From the NCBI GenBank assembly GCA_050949255.1, contig JBMNFJ010000016.1:744001-808000 (forward strand): a DNA stretch of 64,000 nucleotides. Reading direction: 5' to 3'. This DNA comes from UBA3941 sp002385665 (GTDB lineage Bacteria > Bacillota > Clostridia > Caldicoprobacterales > UBA3941). The notes under the pieces were generated by a model. The model saw only the letters and a program-made list of their open reading frames with translations. It did no database searches and was not told the DNA's origin. Position 1 is the stretch's first letter; each line of letters starts with the position of its first letter. Below, in pieces: positions 1 to 8,259 of the stretch. Both the position numbers and the translations under genes were made by a program.

Positions 1-23
1 ATGGTACGAACTATTAATTAAGC

Positions 24-52
24 TTGACATAGTGTACAAAAAGATATAAAAT
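24..52 (+). promoter_or_regulatory. Sigma-A promoter upstream of rny
   Basis: A perfect -35 box TTGACA (24-29), a 17-base spacer and a -10 box TAAAAT (47-52, 5 of 6) precede rny. Transcription would start near position 59 and give a leader of about 200 bases. Seen directly; activity is inferred. Confidence 0.6.
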
Positions 53-187
53 TAACTTGTCATTGTAAGTTATGGGTAGTCACTTATTAATATAGTTAAT
101 TATGTGCTATCCGGTATGAATAGCCGGGTATCTTTTCGTTATACTTGGCTAATTAAACAAAAGTTGATATGTAAAATAAGAACTTGG

Positions 188-236
188 AAATCCACGTATC
201 GTCTAGGCCGGGGGTGTAACTCGGCTTGGATTTTAT
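188..236 (+). promoter_or_regulatory. Terminator-like hairpin in the rny leader
   Basis: Nested inverted repeats lie between promoter and start codon of rny. The outer arms are AAATCCA (188-194) and TGGATTT (227-233), the inner arms GCCG (207-210) and CGGC (222-225), and an interrupted T-run follows. A weaker hairpin with a T-rich tail lies at about 112-138. This could be an attenuator or a self-cleavage site for RNase Y. I recognise no known riboswitch class. Confidence 0.4.
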
Positions 237-266
237 TAACAGAGAATGAGGAGGTGTCCCTAACCA

Positions 267-1811
267 GTGCCAGAATTACTACTACAGGTATTTGTCCTGG
301 TAGTAGTAGCTATTGGGGGAATGGCAATAGGATACAATTATCGAAAGCGGATTGCAGAGGGTAAAATATCTAGTGCAGAAGAAGCCGCCAAGAGAATTGT
401 TGACGAAGCCGAGAAACAAGCTGAAGCAACGCAAAGAGAAGCTATACTTGAAGCTAAAGAAGAAATACACAAACTGCGAAACGAATTTGATAGAGAAGTG
501 AGAGAACGACGAAACGAGATTCAAAGGATAGAACGCAGAGTCCAGCAAAAGGAAGAAAATTTGGACAGAAAGATGATCTCCTTAGAATCAAAAGAGGATT
601 CTCTTAACAAGAAAAAGAAAGATATTGAAAAGGTAGAACAGGAAATCCGTTCTATTCACACTAAAAAATTAAGTGAATTAGAGAAGATTTCCGAAATGAC
701 CAGGGATCAGGCCCGTGAAATGCTCCTACAAAGTGTGGAAAGGGATATTGCACACGATGTGGCCGTTAAAATACGTGAATACGAAAATAAAGCAAGGGAA
801 GAGGCAGAAAGAAAAGCTCGCTCTATTATTTCCTTAGCCATACAGAAATCTGCTGCCGAACATGTGGCTGAAGCCACCGTTTCTGTGGTTGAATTGCCAA
901 ACGATGAAATGAAGGGTCGTATTATAGGTAGGGAAGGAAGAAATATCAGAACCCTGGAAACAGCGACAGGGATAGATTTAATTATTGATGATACACCTGA
1001 AGCAGTTATCCTATCTGGGTTTGATCCAATACGTAGAGAAATAGCAAGAATTTCACTTGAAAAACTCGTTTTGGACGGAAGAATCCATCCTACCAGAATT
1101 GAAGAAATGGTAGAAAAGGCCAAAAGGGAAGTAGAGAACCAGATTCGGGAAGAAGGAGAGCAAGCAATTTTTGAAGTGGGAATCCATGGTATCCATCCTG
1201 AACTGGTAAAACTTCTTGGTCGATTAAAATACCGGACCAGTTATGGGCAAAACGTACTAAGACATTCTATCGAAGTTGCCCGTCTGGCAAGCATCATGGC
1301 CGCCGAATTAGGTGCAGACGTGAAGTTAGCCAAAAGGGCTGGATTGCTCCATGATATCGGAAAGGCAGTAGACCATGAGGTGGAAGGACCACATATACAG
1401 ATCGGTGCAGATTTAGCCAAGAAATACAAGGAAAGTCCCGAAGTAGTACATGCTATATTAGCCCATCATGGTGATATCGAGGCAAATACTGTTGAGGCAG
1501 TATTGGTTCAAGCCGCTGATGCTATATCCGCGGCAAGGCCAGGAGCTAGGCGTGAAAGCCTGGAGGCCTATATAAAACGTTTAGAAAAGTTAGAAGAAAT
1601 AGCAAATTCCTTCGCAGGAGTAGAAAAATCCTTTGCAATTCAGGCCGGACGTGAATTGAGAATTATTGTTAAGCCTGAAAAAGTCAGTGATGATCAAGCC
1701 ATCCTAATGGCTAGAGACATTGTAAAAAGTGTTGAAAAAGAATTAGAATATCCAGGACAAATAAAAATTAACGTTATTCGAGAAACTAGAGCTATTGAAT
1801 ACGCAAAATAA
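267..1811 (+). CDS. rny: Ribonuclease Y
   Basis: RNase Y is the membrane-anchored endoribonuclease that starts mRNA decay in Firmicutes. The 514 residues match the usual length of about 520. In order they show an N-terminal membrane helix (about 4-22), a long charged coiled coil (about 30-200), a KH RNA-binding domain with the GRIIGREGRN loop (about 215-225) and an HD domain with the LLHDIGKA metal-binding motif (about 360). Start: GTG at 267, preceded by GAGGAGGTG at good distance; no ATG fits. It is transcribed alone from a promoter at 24-52 and ends in a hairpin terminator directly after the stop. The recA/cinA genes that often precede rny would lie outside the window. Confidence 0.97.
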   Translation: MPELLLQVFVLVVVAIGGMAIGYNYRKRIAEGKISSAEEAAKRIVDEAEKQAEATQREAILEAKEEIHKLRNEFDREVRERRNEIQRIERRVQQKEENLDRKMISLESKEDSLNKKKKDIEKVEQEIRSIHTKKLSELEKISEMTRDQAREMLLQSVERDIAHDVAVKIREYENKAREEAERKARSIISLAIQKSAAEHVAEATVSVVELPNDEMKGRIIGREGRNIRTLETATGIDLIIDDTPEAVILSGFDPIRREIARISLEKLVLDGRIHPTRIEEMVEKAKREVENQIREEGEQAIFEVGIHGIHPELVKLLGRLKYRTSYGQNVLRHSIEVARLASIMAAELGADVKLAKRAGLLHDIGKAVDHEVEGPHIQIGADLAKKYKESPEVVHAILAHHGDIEANTVEAVLVQAADAISAARPGARRESLEAYIKRLEKLEEIANSFAGVEKSFAIQAGRELRIIVKPEKVSDDQAILMARDIVKSVEKELEYPGQIKINVIRETRAIEYAK

Positions 1812-1840
1812 GGTGTAGCATTGCTACACCTTTTGTATTT
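1812..1840 (+). terminator. Rho-independent terminator of rny
   Basis: Arms GGTGTAGC and GCTACACC with a 3-base loop, followed by TTTTGTATTTT, directly after the rny stop codon. Confidence 0.85.
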
Positions 1841-1872
1841 TGTCACCATTTAAAGCAAAAGGGCCCAAAAAA

Positions 1873-1899
1873 GAAGGATTTCTTGCGGGAATGTAGAAT
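1873..1899 (+). promoter_or_regulatory. Sigma-H promoter of spoVS
   Basis: The sequence GAAGGATTT (1873-1881), 11 bases, then GTAGAAT (1893-1899) matches the sigma-H consensus RNAGGAWWW / RNNGAAT at every defined position. In Bacillus subtilis spoVS is a known sigma-H target, so motif and gene agree. The site lies about 40 bases before the start codon. Confidence 0.8.
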
Positions 1900-1937
1900 A
1901 TTATAAGCATAGACCAATGAATGAGGGGGGTCAAATC

Positions 1938-2198
1938 ATGGAAGTATTGAAAGTATCATCGAGATCCAGTCCTAATTCAGTAGCAGGAGCCTTAGCCGGG
2001 GTGCTGAGAGAGCGCGGCACAGCGGAATTACAGGCCATTGGCGCAGGCGCCCTAAATCAGGCGATAAAAGCAGTAGCTATTGCTAGAGGATTTGTTGCTC
2101 CCGGAGGATTGGATTTGGTTTGCATCCCAGCTTTTACAGATATTATAATCGATGGTGAAGAACGAACTGCAATGAAACTCATAGTTGAACCCCGTTAA
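1938..2198 (+). CDS. spoVS: Stage V sporulation protein S
   Basis: SpoVS is a small Alba-like protein needed for progression of sporulation and coat assembly in Bacillus. This copy has 86 residues, the family length, and the typical opening MEVLKVSSRSSPNSVAGA followed by a conserved compact alpha/beta domain. Start: ATG 1938 follows GAGGGGGG (1923-1930); an in-frame ATG at 1917 lies before the ribosome binding site and is rejected. The gene stands alone between two hairpin terminators and has its own sigma-H promoter, so it is probably switched on at entry into sporulation. It follows rny in many Firmicutes. Its biochemical role is still poorly defined. Confidence 0.97.
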   Translation: MEVLKVSSRSSPNSVAGALAGVLRERGTAELQAIGAGALNQAIKAVAIARGFVAPGGLDLVCIPAFTDIIIDGEERTAMKLIVEPR

Positions 2199-2225
2199 AC
2201 CTACCAATTAAAGGTAGGTTTTTTG
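2198..2225 (+). terminator. Terminator of spoVS
   Basis: Arms AACCTACC and GGTAGGTT followed by a run of T, starting at the last base of the spoVS stop codon. Confidence 0.85.
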
Positions 2226-2297
2226 ATTAGTTTGAGGACTATAGCATAACATGTATTTAGTTTTAATGCTTATTTTTTCTGGAAATGAGGTTTAAAA

Positions 2298-3233
2298 ATG
2301 AGAATAATTGATGGACACTGTGATACCCTAACTCATATATTGGACAATTCCAGTAATCTACATGATAAATCAAACCATGTTAGCATAGACACCCTCCTAG
2401 AAGGGGGAGTTAAGATTCAATTCTTTGCTGCCTGGATAGGACCAAAACGGAGATACGGTCCGCCACTGCAAAGAGGTATTAAATTGATCGACAGGTACTA
2501 TACTATGATAAATGAGAATCCTAATCTATTGTTTCCAGTTCTTCGATATGAGGATATTGATATGGTAAAATCCAATCAAATCGGATCTATACTTACTGTC
2601 GAAGGTGGAGATATATTAGAGGGTGAGATATCCAACTTAAGGATAATACATAAATTAGGGGTCCGCCTTATTACGCTTACCTGGAACAACAGAAATGAAA
2701 TAAGTGATGGAATAATGGAAACAAATAGTCGTAGTGGTCTATCGAGTTTTGGAATATCTGTAATTCGTGAAATGAACAGATTGAATATGATAATAGATGT
2801 GTCCCACATATCAGTCCAGGGTTTTTGGGATGCAATTGAACATTCCGTGGATCCTGTTATTGCATCCCATTCAAATGCAAGAACTATATGTCCGCACCCT
2901 AGAAATTTAGAGGATAATCAAATATTGGCTTTATCCAAGGTAGGGGGTATAATCGGAATTAACTTCTATCCTCCCTTCTTAACTGAAAATAATGAGGCAA
3001 GTATTGAAGATATTATACGGCACATCGAATATATTGCAGGGCTTGTGGGCGTAGACTCACTGGGATTTGGATCGGATTTCGACGGGATAGAACAATTGCC
3101 AATAGGTGTGGCTGGACCCCAGGCTTTTCCCAAAATTATTGAAAGGTTGTTACAGCTTAATTATCCTGAAAGGGATGTGCAAAAAATCTGTTATGATAAT
3201 TATTTGCGAGTAATTAAGAATATTCTAAAATAA
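2298..3233 (+). CDS. Membrane dipeptidase (peptidase M19, renal dipeptidase family)
   Basis: This zinc peptidase family cleaves dipeptides, including those with a D-residue at the second position. The 311 residues show the family metal ligands: the N-terminal HxD in DGHCDT (about 6-11), a Glu in TVEGGD (about 100), the His residues of DVSHIS and ASHSNAR in the middle, and the C-terminal GFGSDFDGI. No signal peptide is visible, so it is probably cytoplasmic, as in most bacterial members. ATG 2298 is preceded by GGAAATGAGG. The aminotransferase downstream has its own promoter, so the gene may be monocistronic. The substrate cannot be read from the sequence. Confidence 0.9.
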   Translation: MRIIDGHCDTLTHILDNSSNLHDKSNHVSIDTLLEGGVKIQFFAAWIGPKRRYGPPLQRGIKLIDRYYTMINENPNLLFPVLRYEDIDMVKSNQIGSILTVEGGDILEGEISNLRIIHKLGVRLITLTWNNRNEISDGIMETNSRSGLSSFGISVIREMNRLNMIIDVSHISVQGFWDAIEHSVDPVIASHSNARTICPHPRNLEDNQILALSKVGGIIGINFYPPFLTENNEASIEDIIRHIEYIAGLVGVDSLGFGSDFDGIEQLPIGVAGPQAFPKIIERLLQLNYPERDVQKICYDNYLRVIKNILK

Positions 3234-3270
3234 TAATGCAAAACAATTAAAGCAATCCTTCACAATTTAA

Positions 3271-3299
3271 TGGACTATGCCCATATTATGTGTTATAAT
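3271..3299 (+). promoter_or_regulatory. Promoter of the aminotransferase gene
   Basis: The -35 is TGGACT (3271-3276, 4 of 6), the spacer 17 bases, the -10 TATAAT (3294-3299) with an extended TG. It lies inside the N-terminal extension that a start at 3270 would give, which supports the later start at 3354. Confidence 0.6.
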
Positions 3300-3353
3300 T
3301 GGAAGAAAATGATGGAACAGAGAATCAATCTTTCATTTTGGGAGGCGGAAGAA

Positions 3354-4547
3354 ATGGAACTATCTAGAAAGAACCTGGGTATTGCTGCATCTTTAACATT
3401 GGAGATAGACGCGAAAGCAAAGAGGATGAAGTCCCAAGGAATGGATATTATTGGTTTTGGTGCGGGTGAACCCGATTTTGCTACACCTTCATATATAATA
3501 GAAGCTGCAAAGGAAGCCTTGGATAAAGGCTATACCAGATATACACCATCATCAGGTATTATAGAATTAAGACAATCAATCTGCCATAAGTTGTTGAGGG
3601 ATAATAAGGTTTCGTATGAACCAAATGAAATACTGGTATCCAATGGTGCAAAGCATTCACTCTACAATATCTTTCAAGCGATATTGAATCCAGGGGATGA
3701 AGTTATAATACCATTGCCATATTGGGTGAGCTACCCGGAAATGGTAAAAATGGCAGATGGTATCCCAGTATTTGTAGACACCCTGGAAGAGGAGAACTTT
3801 GGTATGAATCTAGACAATTTAAAGGAGGCTATAACCAGTAGGACCAAGGCCATAATAATCAATAGCCCTAATAATCCCAGTGGCTGTGTTTACAGTAGGG
3901 AACAGCTAGAAGGCATTGCGCAGCTTGCTTTAGAACATAACTTCTTTATAGTGTCAGACGAGATCTATGAGGAACTATTATATGAAGGGGCCCAACATTT
4001 GAGCGTAGCTTCATTGGATCCTCAGGTGAGGGATATCACCCTATTGGTGAATGGGATGTCAAAGGCCTATGCCATGACAGGTTGGCGTATAGGTTATACT
4101 GCGGGTAATTCAAAGATAATCGATGTTATGGCAAATATACAAAGTCATGCGACTTCTAACCCTAACTCTATTGCCCAGTACGCTAGTTTGGCGGCATTAA
4201 ACGGTCCTAAGGATATTATTAAGGATATGGTATCCCAATTCGATAGTAGAAGAAGATTTATGGTAGATAGAATAAATAGTATTGATGGAATCTCCTGTAC
4301 AACACCCCAGGGTGCCTTTTATGTTATGATGAATATTAATGATATACTGAATAGAATGCACAATGGTCGGGTATTGGGTGGTTCGCTTGATTTCGCAGAT
4401 GCCCTCTTAGAATCAAAGAATGTAGCTGTCGTGCCTGGAATAGCCTTTGGAGCTGATGGATATGTCAGACTTTCCTATGCTACATCCAAGGAAAATATAG
4501 AAGAAGGCTTAAATCGTATAGAAAGCTTTGTCAAGGAGTTAATATAG
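3354..4547 (+). CDS. Aminotransferase class I/II (aspartate aminotransferase type)
   Basis: A PLP-dependent fold-type I enzyme that moves amino groups between an amino acid and a 2-oxoacid. The 397 residues match subgroup I-gamma aspartate/aromatic aminotransferases. Visible motifs are GAGEPDF near residue 35, NSPNNPSG (about 170), SDEIYEEL (about 205) and the PLP-lysine motif SKAYAMTGWR (about 240). An Arg near the C-terminus (GYVRLSYA) would bind the substrate carboxylate. ATG 3354 follows GGGAGGCGG; the in-frame ATG at 3270 lies upstream of the -10 box and cannot be used by that transcript. Aspartate is the most likely donor, but aromatic substrates are possible. Confidence 0.92.
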   Translation: MELSRKNLGIAASLTLEIDAKAKRMKSQGMDIIGFGAGEPDFATPSYIIEAAKEALDKGYTRYTPSSGIIELRQSICHKLLRDNKVSYEPNEILVSNGAKHSLYNIFQAILNPGDEVIIPLPYWVSYPEMVKMADGIPVFVDTLEEENFGMNLDNLKEAITSRTKAIIINSPNNPSGCVYSREQLEGIAQLALEHNFFIVSDEIYEELLYEGAQHLSVASLDPQVRDITLLVNGMSKAYAMTGWRIGYTAGNSKIIDVMANIQSHATSNPNSIAQYASLAALNGPKDIIKDMVSQFDSRRRFMVDRINSIDGISCTTPQGAFYVMMNINDILNRMHNGRVLGGSLDFADALLESKNVAVVPGIAFGADGYVRLSYATSKENIEEGLNRIESFVKELI

Positions 4548-4595
4548 ACGGTGCAGATCTAATTTATCTGCCCTGATTATTAAATATTTAAACAA

Positions 4596-4624
4596 AAAAG
4601 AGTGGATATAATCCACTCTTTTAT
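4596..4624. terminator. Bidirectional terminator between aminotransferase and tRNA-Trp
   Basis: AAAAGAGTGGAT and ATCCACTCTTTT form a near-perfect hairpin with A- and T-runs on both sides, so it can end the + strand aminotransferase transcript and the - strand tRNA transcript. Confidence 0.8.
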
Positions 4625-4626
4625 AA

Positions 4627-4702
4627 TGGCAGGGGAGACAGGAATCGAACCCGCAACCAATGGTTTTGGAGACCACTACTCTACCAATTGAGCTACTCCC
4701 CT
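4627..4702 (-). tRNA. tRNA-Trp (CCA)
   Basis: Full cloverleaf on the - strand: acceptor arm AGGGGAG/CTCCCCT, anticodon loop CTCCAAA with anticodon CCA, a T arm with GGTTCGATTCC and an encoded 3' CCA. It has its own promoter (4731-4759). Confidence 0.97.
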
Positions 4703-4730
4703 AAAAATATTATGTTTTTGCACATATAGT

Positions 4731-4759
4731 ATTATAGGATAATTGCTTTAATAAGTCAA
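4731..4759 (-). promoter_or_regulatory. Promoter of tRNA-Trp
   Basis: Reading the - strand: TTGACT (5 of 6), 17-base spacer, TATAAT. Confidence 0.75.
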
Positions 4760-4807
4760 TAGGTTTTATAGATTTTATGGTTCATCTGATACAAGGCTAT
4801 TTTGATA

Positions 4808-4816
4808 TGGTATAAT
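4808..4816 (+). promoter_or_regulatory. Extended -10 promoter of proC
   Basis: TGG followed by TATAAT (4811-4816) is an extended -10; the -35 region (GATACA) is poor. The start codon lies about 28 bases downstream. Confidence 0.45.
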
Positions 4817-4843
4817 GAACATTATTGATAGGAGATGATGCTG

Positions 4844-5692
4844 GTGTCAACATATAATTTAGGGATTATAGGCGCCGGGAATATGGCCTCTTCCATAGTA
4901 AAAGGTGTCATTAAGAATAAACTTTATAATCCAAAACAAATACTGGTATACGATGTTTTATTGCATCAGTTGGATAAATTAGCCCGTGAAACTTCGATAT
5001 CGAAAGCAATGAACAATATCGATCTGATGGAAAAATGTTCAACCGTTATAATTGCTGTTAAGCCAGAAGCCTACAATGGTTTACTGGACGAGATTGTTGA
5101 TGTAATCAACCCTCATCATATTTTAATCTCTATAGCCGCAGGTATTTCTACCGATTACATAAAGAAAAGGATAAAGAATAAGTGTAGAGTTGTCAGGGTT
5201 ATGCCTAACACGCCAGCAATGGTGGGGGAGGGTATGAGTGCCATCTGCAATAACCATGGATTGGAAGAAGATGAGATAAGTAAGGTTAGATCAATCTTTA
5301 TGTCATTGGGGAAAATCGAGCTAGTTGATGAGGCATTAATCAATGCAGTAACCGCCATTAGTGGAAGCAGCCCTGCTTATGTCTACATGTTTATAGAGGC
5401 ATTAGCAGATGGCGGGGTGATGATGGGACTATCTCGGGAACAATCCTATAGGATGGCTGCTCAGTCGGTATTGGGAGCAGCAAAGATGGTATTGGATCTA
5501 GACCAGCATCCCGGTGTCTTAAAGGATATGGTAACCTCTCCAGGGGGTACGACTATAGAAGCTGTATACACCTTGGAAAAAAACGGCTTTAGAGGAAGCA
5601 TTATGGAAGCCGTTCGTAATTGTTGTCAAAAAGGTGCCTTAATGGACAAAAAGGCTCAGGATAGGGAAGGGGAAGCCGAGATTTATGGATAA
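4844..5692 (+). CDS. proC: Pyrroline-5-carboxylate reductase
   Basis: ProC reduces 1-pyrroline-5-carboxylate to L-proline with NAD(P)H, the last step of proline synthesis. The N-terminal Rossmann motif is GIIGAGNMASSIV; the middle carries VRVMPNTPAMVGEGM and the C-terminal domain the ProC signature SPGGTTIEAVYTLE. Start: GTG 4844 lies nine bases after GGAG (4831-4834); the in-frame ATG codons at 4835 and 4838 are too close to that site. This gives 282 residues, close to other ProC proteins. The stop overlaps the rnhC start by eight bases, so the two are translationally coupled. Confidence 0.94.
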   Translation: MSTYNLGIIGAGNMASSIVKGVIKNKLYNPKQILVYDVLLHQLDKLARETSISKAMNNIDLMEKCSTVIIAVKPEAYNGLLDEIVDVINPHHILISIAAGISTDYIKKRIKNKCRVVRVMPNTPAMVGEGMSAICNNHGLEEDEISKVRSIFMSLGKIELVDEALINAVTAISGSSPAYVYMFIEALADGGVMMGLSREQSYRMAAQSVLGAAKMVLDLDQHPGVLKDMVTSPGGTTIEAVYTLEKNGFRGSIMEAVRNCCQKGALMDKKAQDREGEAEIYG

Positions 5693-6581
5693 AGAAAGTT
5701 ATTTTGAACTTATAAGGCAACATTTAGAAGCTAAAGAATTTATTGTAGAAAATAAAAGAGAAATAAATTATGGGATCCAATTCGAAATAGTCCGAGGAAT
5801 GCAGAGGGGTATCTTTAGGATATACGAAGGAAAGAAGGGTATACGGCTGGATGCCTCACAGATACGCCAGGATGAGTTTAGAGCAAGTGTTGATAATGCT
5901 ATTAAAAATCTTCTGATGGGAGTAAATCTCGGTAATGAAACCAAATCCTTTCAAGACCCTAAACGGCTAATAGGAATTGATGAATCAGGGAAAGGGGATT
6001 ATTTTGGTCCCTTGGTTATAGCTGGTGTTTATACTGATGAAAACACCAGTGCAGAGCTCCAATATGCCGGAGTAACAGATAGTAAGAAAATAACAGACCA
6101 CAAAGCCCAGAAATTAGCAAAATTAATTAAAAATATCTGCCCATATGATATCGTTATCATTGAAAATGAACGGTATAACGACTTATATGCATCGATTAAG
6201 AATTTAAATAAACTGCTGGCTTGGGGCCATGCCAGGGTTATAGAAAACCTTCTGGATAAGGTAGACTGTGATTATGCTTTATCTGATCAATTTGGAAGAC
6301 CAGAACTGATTCAAAAGGCGTTAATGACAAAGGGACGTCAAATACGGTTAGAACAACGGCCTAAAGCCGAAGAAAATATCGCAGTGGCCGCAGCCAGTAT
6401 ATTAGCCAGGGATGAATTTGTATCCAGGATGAACGGTCTGGAGTCTCGATATGGATTTAGCTTTCCAAAGGGCGCATCATCTAATGTTGTTAAAGCTGCT
6501 AAAGAGTTTACCGAACAATTCGGCAGGGATTCAATGAATAAAGTAGCAAAACTCCATTTTAAGATTACGAATCAAATATAG
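5685..6581 (+). CDS. rnhC: Ribonuclease HIII
   Basis: RNase HIII cuts the RNA strand of RNA:DNA hybrids and R-loops. The 298 residues show an N-terminal TBP-like substrate-binding domain (about 1-85) and an RNase H2-type catalytic domain that opens with IGIDESGKGDYFGPL (about 97), carrying the first catalytic Asp and the Glu. The motif VTDSKK follows, then further acidic residues. The N-terminal extension and the GKGDYFGP variant distinguish HIII from HII. ATG 5685 overlaps the end of proC and is preceded by GGGAAGGGGAAG. No terminator is obvious before the recombinase gene. Confidence 0.95.
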   Translation: MDKESYFELIRQHLEAKEFIVENKREINYGIQFEIVRGMQRGIFRIYEGKKGIRLDASQIRQDEFRASVDNAIKNLLMGVNLGNETKSFQDPKRLIGIDESGKGDYFGPLVIAGVYTDENTSAELQYAGVTDSKKITDHKAQKLAKLIKNICPYDIVIIENERYNDLYASIKNLNKLLAWGHARVIENLLDKVDCDYALSDQFGRPELIQKALMTKGRQIRLEQRPKAEENIAVAAASILARDEFVSRMNGLESRYGFSFPKGASSNVVKAAKEFTEQFGRDSMNKVAKLHFKITNQI

Positions 6582-6684
6582 ATAGTAAGTATGTGAGAAG
6601 TAAAAATCCATTGAATTTAAGTATTATTTACTGAGAGGGAAGCTCTTTAGTACTATGCGCAAAAGACAAGTTTTAAGCAAAGTA

Positions 6685-6713
6685 TTGCAATTCAATCGGC
6701 TATATGGTATAAT
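6685..6713 (+). promoter_or_regulatory. Promoter of the tyrosine recombinase gene
   Basis: TTGCAA (6685-6690, 5 of 6), 17-base spacer, TATAAT (6708-6713) with an extended TG. This leaves a leader of about 110 bases. No LexA box is visible here, unlike in the neighbouring SOS region. Confidence 0.6.
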
Positions 6714-6831
6714 TTTCTTGTATTTCACTTATGTGTGATCTGGTTGAATAATAAACATGTAAAGCATTAATTCTTCTCAGCAAAATCGATATGCCCAATA
6801 ATGTTGATATACCCAAAAAGGAAGTGTTTAA

Positions 6832-7893
6832 ATGTCCGATCATAACTCTTATTATCAAAAGGAACTGCAATATAACACTAAGAGACTGCGATATCTAGTA
6901 AGGGATTTGCCAAGCTTCTGTGGCGAATATTTTCGTGGTATTGAACATACCACCTCTATTCTTACCAGGATTAATTATGCCTATGATCTTAGGATATTCT
7001 TTGATTTTTTAGTAACTGAGATCGATACGTTTGCCGGTCTCTCCCCTCTTGAATTAACCTTGGAACATTTGGATAAGATACAGATTCTTCACATAGAAAA
7101 GTATTTGGAATATGCTACATACTATAGTAACCCCAATAATTTGGAACAGGAACGCCAGAATGGTGAAATGGGTAAAGCAAGGAAACTGGCCTCGCTCCGT
7201 TCCCTTCTGTCATATTTTTATAAAAAGGAGAAAATCCAGAGAAATGTAGCACAATTAGTCGATCTTCCCAAATTAACTGAGAAGCCAATAATAAGATTAG
7301 ATGTTGATGAAGTTGCGAAACTCTTAGATGCTGTTGAATCAGGTAATAAGTTAACTCCAACCCAGCAAAGATACCATCGTTATACAAAATCAAGGGATTT
7401 AGCTATATTAACTCTACTTTTAGGAACGGGGATCCGCATCAGCGAATGTATTGGTCTAAACATTTCAGATTTTGACTTTAGGAATAATGGGTTTAGGGTG
7501 ACTAGAAAAGGTGGAGATCAGGTTATATTATACTATGGTGATGAAGTAAAGGAAGCAATACTGGATTATATTGACGAAAGAAAAAAAATTGAAACTCTAC
7601 CAGGACATGAAGAGGCTTTATTTCTATCTATACAAAGAAGGCGGATTAGTCATAGGGCATTGCAAAATTTAGTAAAGAAGTATGCCAAAATTGTAGCACC
7701 ATTAAAGAAAATTACTCCACACAAGTTACGGAGCACTTATGGCACCACTCTATATCAAGAAACTGGTGATATCTATCTGGTTGCCGATGTTTTGGGGCAT
7801 AAGGATGTAAATACCACAAGGAAACACTATGCTGCCATAGGTGATGAACAAAGAAGGATCGCCGCAAGGGTAGTTAAATTAAGGAGGGATTAA
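6832..7893 (+). CDS. Tyrosine recombinase/integrase (XerC/XerD-like)
   Basis: A site-specific DNA recombinase of 353 residues. The N-terminal part (about 1-135) is a core-binding SAM-like domain; a catalytic domain follows. All active-site residues are visible: Arg in GTGIRISE (about 201), Lys in RKGGDQ (about 225), HxxR in HKLR (about 297-300), His in LGHKDV (about 323) and the nucleophile Tyr in RKHYAA (about 332). It is longer than typical XerC/XerD (about 300) because of a longer N-terminus and an insert before the catalytic Arg. ATG 6832 follows AAGGAAGTG. No phage genes surround it; it faces the SOS locus convergently. It could be the chromosome dimer resolvase or a separate family. Confidence 0.9.
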   Translation: MSDHNSYYQKELQYNTKRLRYLVRDLPSFCGEYFRGIEHTTSILTRINYAYDLRIFFDFLVTEIDTFAGLSPLELTLEHLDKIQILHIEKYLEYATYYSNPNNLEQERQNGEMGKARKLASLRSLLSYFYKKEKIQRNVAQLVDLPKLTEKPIIRLDVDEVAKLLDAVESGNKLTPTQQRYHRYTKSRDLAILTLLLGTGIRISECIGLNISDFDFRNNGFRVTRKGGDQVILYYGDEVKEAILDYIDERKKIETLPGHEEALFLSIQRRRISHRALQNLVKKYAKIVAPLKKITPHKLRSTYGTTLYQETGDIYLVADVLGHKDVNTTRKHYAAIGDEQRRIAARVVKLRRD

Positions 7894-7907
7894 TCCCCCC
7901 TTATTTT
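7881..7907. terminator. Hairpin between the recombinase and LysM genes
   Basis: AAGGAGGGAT and ATCCCCCCTT pair with one mismatch over the recombinase stop codon, followed by ATTTTAT. It may serve both convergent genes. Confidence 0.6.
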
Positions 7908-8223
7908 ATGGTCTGGCAGGTACCAATAGTGAGTCTCCCTCTATAATAAGAGCTGAATCCAATTTATTGATTAACCTAATTTCATGAATAAAATCCCTAA
8001 TATCTGTTTTGGGTGGCAAGTTGGCTTTGGCTATACTCCATAGGGTATCACCAGGTCCAATATAAACATTGATATATGATGGATCCATTTTATTATGGGG
8101 CTTATCAAAAGCAAACATAATTACAGGACATAGGATGATTAAGATAATGGCTATGGAGATACCTAGGCGGACTCTATTGATCACTCTAATTCTTTTTCTT
8201 TGAATCCTATGTAGTTGCTTCAT
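7906..8223 (-). CDS. LysM-domain membrane protein, YneA-like SOS cell-division suppressor
   Basis: YneA of B. subtilis is an SOS-induced inhibitor of division: a membrane anchor plus an extracellular LysM domain. This 105-residue protein has a basic N-terminus (MKQLHRIQRKRIR), one hydrophobic helix (about 20-40) and a C-terminal LysM domain with the typical GDTLWSIAK and LIINEGD-like pattern (LIIEGDSLLVPA). ATG 8223 follows AAGGAGG; ATG codons further upstream lie before that site. The gene diverges from lexA, as yneA does in Bacillus, and its consensus promoter contains a LexA box in the spacer with a second box at the ribosome binding site. Role by homology and context is strong; direct proof is not visible. 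Confidence 0.82.
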   Translation of the reverse strand: MKQLHRIQRKRIRVINRVRLGISIAIILIILCPVIMFAFDKPHNKMDPSYINVYIGPGDTLWSIAKANLPPKTDIRDFIHEIRLINKLDSALIIEGDSLLVPARP

Positions 8224-8234
8224 ATTATCCTCCT

Positions 8235-8248
8235 TGAACATGTGTTCG
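8235..8248 (-). promoter_or_regulatory. LexA (SOS) box 1, at the yneA-like gene
   Basis: GAACATGTGTTCG matches the Firmicutes SOS box CGAACN4GTTCG except for the first base. It lies between the -10 box and the ribosome binding site of the LysM gene. It is 33 bases, about three helical turns, from box 2. Confidence 0.8.
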
Positions 8249-8259
8249 ATTACAAGATC

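Noticed and set aside
3270..3353. N-terminal extension of the aminotransferase
   Set aside because: A promoter with a perfect -10 box lies inside it, and a strong ribosome binding site precedes the ATG at 3354.
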